Positions 59,602 through 64,000 of a DNA stretch of 64,000 bases are shown piece after piece. Made by a program: the position numbers and the translations under genes. The notes below the pieces were generated by a model. That model was not told where the DNA came from. It was given only the letters and a program-made list of their open reading frames with translations, and searched no databases. Positions within the stretch are counted from its first letter, which is position 1, and the number at the start of each line of letters is the position of its first letter. Source of the DNA: CALNYS01 sp942490855 (GTDB lineage: Bacteria; Planctomycetota; Phycisphaerae; Phycisphaerales; UBA1924); the NCBI GenBank assembly GCA_942490855.1, contig CALNYS010000005.1, positions 1 to 64,000 of the forward strand. The letters run 5' to 3'.

Positions 59602-60948
59602 ATGAACGACCACGACCACCAAGAACACGGATCGGATTACGAGAAGGGCAGCCTCACGCTGGCCGGCTCGATCGCGATGGGCACGGGCGTCATGATCGGT
59701 GCTGGCATCTTCGCCCTCACCGGGCAGGTCGCCGAACTCGCAGGCGGCCTCTTTCCGGTCGCGTTCATCGCCGCGGCGATTATTGTCGCATTCAGCGCGT
59801 ACTCGTATGTCAAGGTGTGCAACGAGTACCCCTCGGCCGGCGGCATCGCCATGATCCTCAAGAAGGCGTACGGACCGGGCGTTGTCACCGCCGGGTGCTC
59901 GCTGCTCATGTACTTCTCAATGGTCATCAATGAGAGCCTCGTCGCCCGTACGTTTGGCACCTACACCATGCGGATCTTCGGCGAGAGCTCGGACTCGTGG
60001 CTCGTGCCGGCGCTCGGTGTCGTGCTGATCGTCGCTGCCTTTGTCGTCAATCTGCTCGGCAATCAGGTGATCGGCGGACTAAGCAAGGTCACCGCCATCA
60101 TCAAGATCGTCGGTATCGCGGTGTTTGCCGGCATCGGTCTGTGGGTGTCGGGACTTTCTTTCGACACGCTGACCGGAGATGGCTCACCCTCCGAGGCCGA
60201 GGGAGGCGTCGCGGGTTTCCTCGCGGCCGTTGCGCTTTCGATCCTCGCCTACAAGGGTTTCACGACCATCACCAACAGCGGCGACGAGATCAAGGAGCCA
60301 AACAAGAACGTAGGGCGCTCAATCATCTTCAGTTTGCTCATCTGCACCGGGCTCTACCTGCTCGTTACGCTCGCTGTCGCCGGCAACCTGTCGGTCGATG
60401 AGATCATCACCGCTCGAGACTCCTCCCTCGCCGAAGCCGCGCGCCCCGCGGTCGGACAATGGGGCGAGTGGCTGACCATCGGGCTCGCGATTATCGCGAC
60501 GATATCCGGCATCATCGCCAGCATGTTCGCCGTCTCGCGCATGCTCGCGATGCTCACCGACATAGATCTCGTACCGCACAGTCACTTCGGTATGCCCGGA
60601 CGTATCCAGAAGCACACGCTTGTCTACACGGCGGTCATCGCGCTCGCGCTGACGATCTTCTTTGACCTCAGCCGCATCGCCTCACTCGGCGCAATCTTCT
60701 ACATCGTCATGGACATGGCGATCCACTGGGGCGTGTTCAAGCATCTGCGGCGCGACCTCGGTGCCCGCGGCTGGGTCCTGCTCACAGCACTCGTGCTCGA
60801 CGCCGTCGTGCTCGGGGCGTTCCTGTACATCAAGCTCACGAATGATCCACTGGTCGTCGGCGTCTCCGTCGGCGGTATGGCCCTGATCTTCGGAGCCGAG
60901 TGGTGGTTCCTGCGGAAGGAGGCTGCATCGGATGACGCAAGAGACTGA
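59602..60948 (+). CDS. APC-superfamily amino-acid permease-like protein
   Basis: A 448-aa transporter with about 12 helices. GTGVMIGAGIFALTGQVAELAG (in part GVMIGAGIFALTG) is the APC helix 1 motif; EYPSAGGIAMILKKAYGP and YKGFTTITNSGDEIKEPNKN are further family marks. The His-rich MNDHDHQEHG start is unusual and fits the metal setting. It is directly downstream of the cusA/CC-x-GC genes, 2 bases from the previous stop. The substrate is unknown; a link to metal resistance is contextual only. Confidence 0.85.
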   Translation: MNDHDHQEHGSDYEKGSLTLAGSIAMGTGVMIGAGIFALTGQVAELAGGLFPVAFIAAAIIVAFSAYSYVKVCNEYPSAGGIAMILKKAYGPGVVTAGCSLLMYFSMVINESLVARTFGTYTMRIFGESSDSWLVPALGVVLIVAAFVVNLLGNQVIGGLSKVTAIIKIVGIAVFAGIGLWVSGLSFDTLTGDGSPSEAEGGVAGFLAAVALSILAYKGFTTITNSGDEIKEPNKNVGRSIIFSLLICTGLYLLVTLAVAGNLSVDEIITARDSSLAEAARPAVGQWGEWLTIGLAIIATISGIIASMFAVSRMLAMLTDIDLVPHSHFGMPGRIQKHTLVYTAVIALALTIFFDLSRIASLGAIFYIVMDMAIHWGVFKHLRRDLGARGWVLLTALVLDAVVLGAFLYIKLTNDPLVVGVSVGGMALIFGAEWWFLRKEAASDDARD

Positions 60949-61110
60949 ATCCCGAATCGACCCAGTCTGCGGTATGACGGTCAGGCCGGGCAGCGAGGCC
61001 GACCGCGTCGAGCACGACGGAGCCGAATACCTTTTCTGCTCGACGAGCTGTGCCGAGAAGTTCCGCGCTGTCGTGACCTGCTACCTACATAAGCAAGAGC
61101 GGGGAGCACA
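60932..61110 (+). pseudogene. YHS-domain fragment, partial duplicate of the copA N terminus
   Basis: The ATG at 60932 overlaps the permease end. Residues 7-60 (RIDPVCGMTVRPGSEADRVE, EYLFCSTSCAEKFRA) closely match the start of the CopA gene at 62609. Similarity ends near GAHDS; beyond that the open frame only runs antisense through the mer genes. An alternative frame from about 61112 reads RLAEIDKAWQAQGRFIP and stops inside merT, so a small frame-shifted YHS protein is also possible. It probably results from insertion of the CsoR-MerT cassette into a duplicated copA. Confidence 0.6.
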
Positions 61111-61153
61111 CGACTCGCCGAGATCGACAAGGCGTGGCAGGCGCAAGGACGAT

Positions 61154-61831
61154 TCATTCCGAAGGCAACAGATCGTTTTCCGAGATCGGACCAGTAGTCA
61201 CTTCAACAATCGAATAGCCCAGAGCATCTATAGCCTCATCCACGAAAGCCGGTGCATCGGGAGCACTGTTCTCGAAGACCACGGTCGCGGAACGATCGGA
61301 GTACGACACCGAAGCAGTTTGCACGCCATCGACTTTCCGCAACTTCTCGCTGAGAGTGACGGCACACGCCTCGCAGGTCATCCCCTCGATAGTGTAAAGG
61401 ACGGTTCGGGTATTCACGCTTTCGCTTGCTGCGGGTCGGTCATCCGGAAGAAGGGCCCCGACATACTTCGGGAACGCCGCGAACGCGACGATGAACACGG
61501 TCGAAATCCACAACATGGCCTTGGTGAACCGAAGAGACCTTGGCTTCGCGGTCGTGCACGCCGAGTCCGGCTCACACTGCCCAGCCCGGAAGTACACCGA
61601 GTAGTACGAGAAAGCGAGAAGGAGGCCCGCGGCGGTCAGGAAAGGGAGCCGGTAGCGTTCGAACCATGCCGACAGACCGGTTGCCGATGCGCCGAAGACG
61701 AGCAGCGAGAGCGGAAGCCAGCAGCACGCCGACGACGCGACAGCCGAGAGCAGAGCCCCGCCGGCCGCAAGAACGCCCGTTCGAGTGGGTGGTGCGGTCG
61801 CCGAATGCGATGCCTGACAACAGTCCTTCAT
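61154..61831 (-). CDS. MerT-type mercuric transporter fused to HMA domain (MerTP)
   Basis: The ATG at 61831 gives 225 aa: MerT-like N-terminal part with SACCWLPLSLLVFG (vicinal Cys in helix 1), second helix LPFLTAAGLLLAFSYYSVYF, GQCEPDSAC and a third helix. A C-terminal HMA domain follows (TIEGMTCEACAVTLSEKL, about residues 145-215), equivalent to MerP. It takes up or passes on Hg2+ across the inner membrane. No merA or merB is in the window. It overlaps the thioredoxin-like gene by ATGA. Confidence 0.85.
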   Translation of the reverse strand: MKDCCQASHSATAPPTRTGVLAAGGALLSAVASSACCWLPLSLLVFGASATGLSAWFERYRLPFLTAAGLLLAFSYYSVYFRAGQCEPDSACTTAKPRSLRFTKAMLWISTVFIVAFAAFPKYVGALLPDDRPAASESVNTRTVLYTIEGMTCEACAVTLSEKLRKVDGVQTASVSYSDRSATVVFENSAPDAPAFVDEAIDALGYSIVEVTTGPISENDLLPSE

Positions 61832-62142
61832 GACGCTGTGCCTGTCTCTTGGAGCGCCGCGGCCAGCATCGCACGTGGCGGCAGGCCGTTGCCGCCACGA
61901 AAGACGCGGCATCCAAACGAATACGCCTCGCTCGACCGCTGTGCAGGATCAACATCGAGCCCGTTGACCTGGATTGTCGGCGAGCCGTGCATCCGCTCGC
62001 GATGGGCCTCGTCCGCGGACGAGATACAAACGAGTTCGGTCGTGACCGTCACCCCGATCTCATCAGCGACCTCTCGGACGAGTTCGACCGCGGGCTTGGC
62101 GTTCGGGCATCCCTCGAAGTAGACAACGCGCACATGCATCAT
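61828..62142 (-). CDS. Thioredoxin-fold-like small protein of the mer cassette
   Basis: A 104-aa protein beginning MMHVRVVYFEGCPNAKPAVEL with a single active-site-like Cys (FEGCPN), then ELVCISSADEAHRERMHGSPTIQVNG, the pattern SPTIxVNGxDVDP of small thioredoxin-like proteins often annotated with mercury or organomercurial genes, and SFGCRVFRGGNG. It probably handles thiol-bound metal between regulator and transporter. The exact family name is uncertain. Confidence 0.7.
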   Translation of the reverse strand: MMHVRVVYFEGCPNAKPAVELVREVADEIGVTVTTELVCISSADEAHRERMHGSPTIQVNGLDVDPAQRSSEAYSFGCRVFRGGNGLPPRAMLAAALQETGTAS

Positions 62143-62151
62143 GAGATCCTC

Positions 62152-62454
62152 TCAACTTCGTTTCAGCATGGACGACAGGGCCTTCATTGCCGTGTCGAAT
62201 CGTTCATCGGCCTCGGCGGCACCACACTGCGTCAGGCACAGCCGCAGTTCGTGTTCGACCACCCGGACGGCTACCCGGTTCATCGCCGCCTTGACCGCAG
62301 CGACTTGGGTGAGCAACTCGTCCGCGCAGCGCCTGTCCTCGACCATGCGTTTGACCGACCCGACATGGCCCTCGATCCGGCTGAGGGCGTTGACGAGCGA
62401 CCGGACCTGTTCATCATCGAGATAGACCTGTTCCGTTGCGCGAGGAGTACTCAT
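62152..62454 (-). CDS. CsoR/RcnR-family metal-sensing repressor
   Basis: A 100-aa all-helical regulator (DUF156). LSRIEGHVGSVKRMVEDRRC, then AAVKAAMNRVAVRVVEHEL are the family helices. Cys43, His68 and Cys73 form the C-H-C ligand set of copper-sensing CsoR. It starts at the ATG at 62454, ten bases from a G/C-tract palindrome that is a good operator. It controls the mer-like cassette and possibly the divergent copA. Confidence 0.88.
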   Translation of the reverse strand: MSTPRATEQVYLDDEQVRSLVNALSRIEGHVGSVKRMVEDRRCADELLTQVAAVKAAMNRVAVRVVEHELRLCLTQCGAAEADERFDTAMKALSSMLKRS

Positions 62455-62463
62455 ACAAAGGAG

Positions 62464-62487
62464 AATATCCCCCCGGGGGGGATTATT
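62464..62487. promoter_or_regulatory. CsoR-type operator
   Basis: Near-perfect palindrome with six C then seven G, flanked by AATAT and ATTATT. G/C-tract inverted repeats with A/T flanks are the usual CsoR/RcnR binding sites. It overlaps the upstream region of the csoR gene and lies 120 bases before the copA start. Confidence 0.7.
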
Positions 62488-62608
62488 CCAAGCCGGCATC
62501 ACTCGCTCAGAGATGCTCGTTCTCGTTTGGGTGGGACCTGGTCGCAAATGGCAGGAAGGCTGGTCTCTAAGGACGAATGGCCGTTCGTTCGGAAGGAGTT
62601 TGGGTCCG

Positions 62609-64000
62609 ATGATTCGGAGTATTGATTCTCGAATAGACCCGGTCTGCGGCATGACGGTCGCCCCCGGTGACGAGGCTGCTCGCTTCGAGCACGATGGCAC
62701 CGAGTACCTCTTCTGCTCGACGAGCTGTGCCGAGAAGTTCCGCGCCGATCCGCCCCGCTACCTGGAGAAGCAAGACGAGGGTGCGCACCACAGCGATCAC
62801 TCCTGCTGCGATCACGAAGCGAAGGCCGACTCAGCAGCAAGGCGCGAAGGGCCCACGGACGCCATTTACACCTGCCCAATGCACCCCGAGGTCCGCCAGG
62901 TCGGCCCCGGTGACTGCCCGAAGTGCGGCATGGCGCTCGAACCCATCGACGCGACCGCGGAGCAGGACGATACCGAGCTCCGCGACATGACCCGCCGATT
63001 CTGGGTCGCGACCGCCTTCACGGCGCCGCTTCTGGTCTACGTCATGGGCAACATGATCTTCGGGCATCCGTTCGAGTCGTGGATCGGTCCCGCCGCTGGT
63101 CAATGGGCCGAACTCGTACTGGCGACCCCGGTGGTGCTCTGGTGCGCGTGGCCGTTCTTCGTCCGGGGTGCCCGCTCGATCCGGGCCGTGCAGCCAAACA
63201 TGTGGACCCTGATCTCGATCGGGGTTGCGATCGCGTACGTCTTCAGCGTTGTTGCGACGATCGCGCCGGGCTTGTTCCCCGAAGCCCTGCGAGATGATGA
63301 TGGCCGCGTCGGCGTCTACTTCGAGGCGGCTGCCGTCATCGTCACGCTCGTGCTGCTCGGGCAGGTCATGGAGCTCCGTGCCCGACGTCAGACCGGCGGC
63401 GCTATCCGAGAACTCCTCGAACTCGCCCCACCCACCGCACGCCGCCTCTCTGACGATGGCAACGAGGAAGATGTGCCCGTCGAGGAACTCCGCCCGGACG
63501 ACCGGGTGCGCGTTCGCCCCGGCGACAAGGTCCCCATCGACGGCAGCGTCGTGGAAGGGCGTAGCACGGTCGATGAGTCCATGCTCACGGGCGAGCCGGT
63601 CCCCGTGGAGAAGAGTGGGGGCGACGAGGTCACCGGCGGCACCGTCAACAGGACCGGCTCTTTCGTCATGCAGGTGAGCCGGACCGGGGCAGAAACGACA
63701 CTCGCCCAGATCGTCCAGATGGTCGCCGACGCCCAGCGTTCTCGCGCACCGATCCAGCGCATCGCCGACGCGGTCGCGGCGTGGTTCGTTCCAGCCGTCG
63801 TCGTCGTCGCAATTATCGCCTTCTTCGTCTGGCTCCTCGTCGGGCCGTCGCCCGCGGTCAGCTACGCGCTCATTGCTGCGGTCTCCGTCCTCATCATCGC
63901 GTGTCCCTGCGCGCTCGGGCTCGCGACGCCCATGTCGATCATGGTCGCCGCGGGCCAAGGGGCCAAGCAGGGAGTGCTTGTCAAGAATGCCGCCGCGTTG
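62609..64000 (+). CDS. copA: CopA-type copper-exporting P-type ATPase (5' part, cut by window end)
   Basis: Starts at ATG 62609 with GGAAGGAG about 12 bases upstream and is open to the window end (464 codons). Domains: YHS (DPVCGMTV ... YLFCSTSCAEKFRA, about 10-50), a His/Cys linker (HHSDHSCCDHE), a heavy-metal-binding module (YTCPMHPEV ... CPKCGMALEP, about 87-113), then the P1B core: EVRARRQTGGAIRELLEL-like LRARRQTGGAIREL, DESMLTGEPVPVEK near 325 and the transmembrane ACPCALGLATPMS near 431. The phosphorylation DKTGT lies beyond the end. This is the HMBD-containing CopB/CopA branch. Divergent from csoR. Confidence 0.92.
   Translation, partial: MIRSIDSRIDPVCGMTVAPGDEAARFEHDGTEYLFCSTSCAEKFRADPPRYLEKQDEGAHHSDHSCCDHEAKADSAARREGPTDAIYTCPMHPEVRQVGPGDCPKCGMALEPIDATAEQDDTELRDMTRRFWVATAFTAPLLVYVMGNMIFGHPFESWIGPAAGQWAELVLATPVVLWCAWPFFVRGARSIRAVQPNMWTLISIGVAIAYVFSVVATIAPGLFPEALRDDDGRVGVYFEAAAVIVTLVLLGQVMELRARRQTGGAIRELLELAPPTARRLSDDGNEEDVPVEELRPDDRVRVRPGDKVPIDGSVVEGRSTVDESMLTGEPVPVEKSGGDEVTGGTVNRTGSFVMQVSRTGAETTLAQIVQMVADAQRSRAPIQRIADAVAAWFVPAVVVVAIIAFFVWLLVGPSPAVSYALIAAVSVLIIACPCALGLATPMSIMVAAGQGAKQGVLVKNAAAL

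Noticed and set aside
60932..62122. A 396-codon YHS protein
   Set aside because: Only the first about 60 codons resemble a protein; the rest is antisense to the merT, thioredoxin-like and csoR-side genes.

Overview
The window looks like a chromosomal piece of a high-GC planctomycete, most likely of the class Phycisphaerae. This is inferred from four things: a fused CcoN-CcoO cbb3 oxidase, a dockerin-like tail on a secreted carboxypeptidase, dispersed C/G-rich REP-like repeats, and general codon use. No 16S gene is present, so the assignment stays tentative.

Bases 1-19,800 read as core genome. They hold RNase P RNA, a LolCE/LolD-type ABC exporter, a c-di-AMP cyclase (cdaA) with its YbbR-type partner (cdaR), two lipoproteins, a DUF2752 protein, an isolated nuoA, tRNA-Pro, purD, tRNA-Tyr, an M14 carboxypeptidase, a heme oxygenase with an upstream Fur-box-like palindrome, and a complete cbb3 oxidase structural and assembly locus (ccoNO-Q-P-G-H, TauE/SafE, ccoI, ccoS). 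The block ends at an initiator tRNA-Met.

Bases 19,886-34,200 are accessory DNA. A tyrosine-recombinase C-terminal remnant lies just after tRNA-fMet. Next comes a wrecked type I restriction-modification operon: 41 codons of hsdM, a C-terminal scrap of hsdS and an N-terminal piece of hsdR survive. Three intact genes sit between these scraps: a GHKL ATPase fused to a PD-(D/E)XK nuclease, a SIR2-family NADase-like protein and a HerA-family ATPase. All six pieces are joined by start/stop overlaps (TGATG or ATGA). SIR2-HerA is an established anti-phage pair; the GHKL-nuclease third member and the interleaving with hsd scraps are the most interesting content here. A phage-derived segment follows: large serine recombinase, GIY-YIG protein, PD-(D/E)XK plus EVE/PUA-like protein, TerL, TerS-like protein, ParB-methyltransferase and an HTH protein. 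It has a packaging module but no capsid or portal genes.

Bases 34,200-64,000 are a metal-resistance island. It has three complete RND efflux operons (CzcCBA/CusCBA type). Each carries a small exported Cys/His-rich protein gene at its promoter-proximal end and metal-binding extras: CDF transporters, an ArsR regulator with a perfect 14-bp inverted-repeat operator, a CusB with heavy-metal-binding and DUF3347 domains, a protein with four CC-x-GC modules and an APC permease. A CsoR-regulated MerT-HMA cassette without mercuric reductase follows, then a divergent CopA-type P-ATPase that runs off the right end.

Many conserved genes are broken by one- or two-base indels or in-frame stops, with clear homology continuing in the next frame (at least 25 lesions by eye, densest at 11.3-14.7 kb). 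About 20 kb in the middle, 20.4-41.7 kb, is nearly free of them apart from the hsd and integrase scraps. Since the broken set includes cdaA, ccoNOP and cusA, I treat most lesions as probable sequence or assembly error and annotate whole genes across them.
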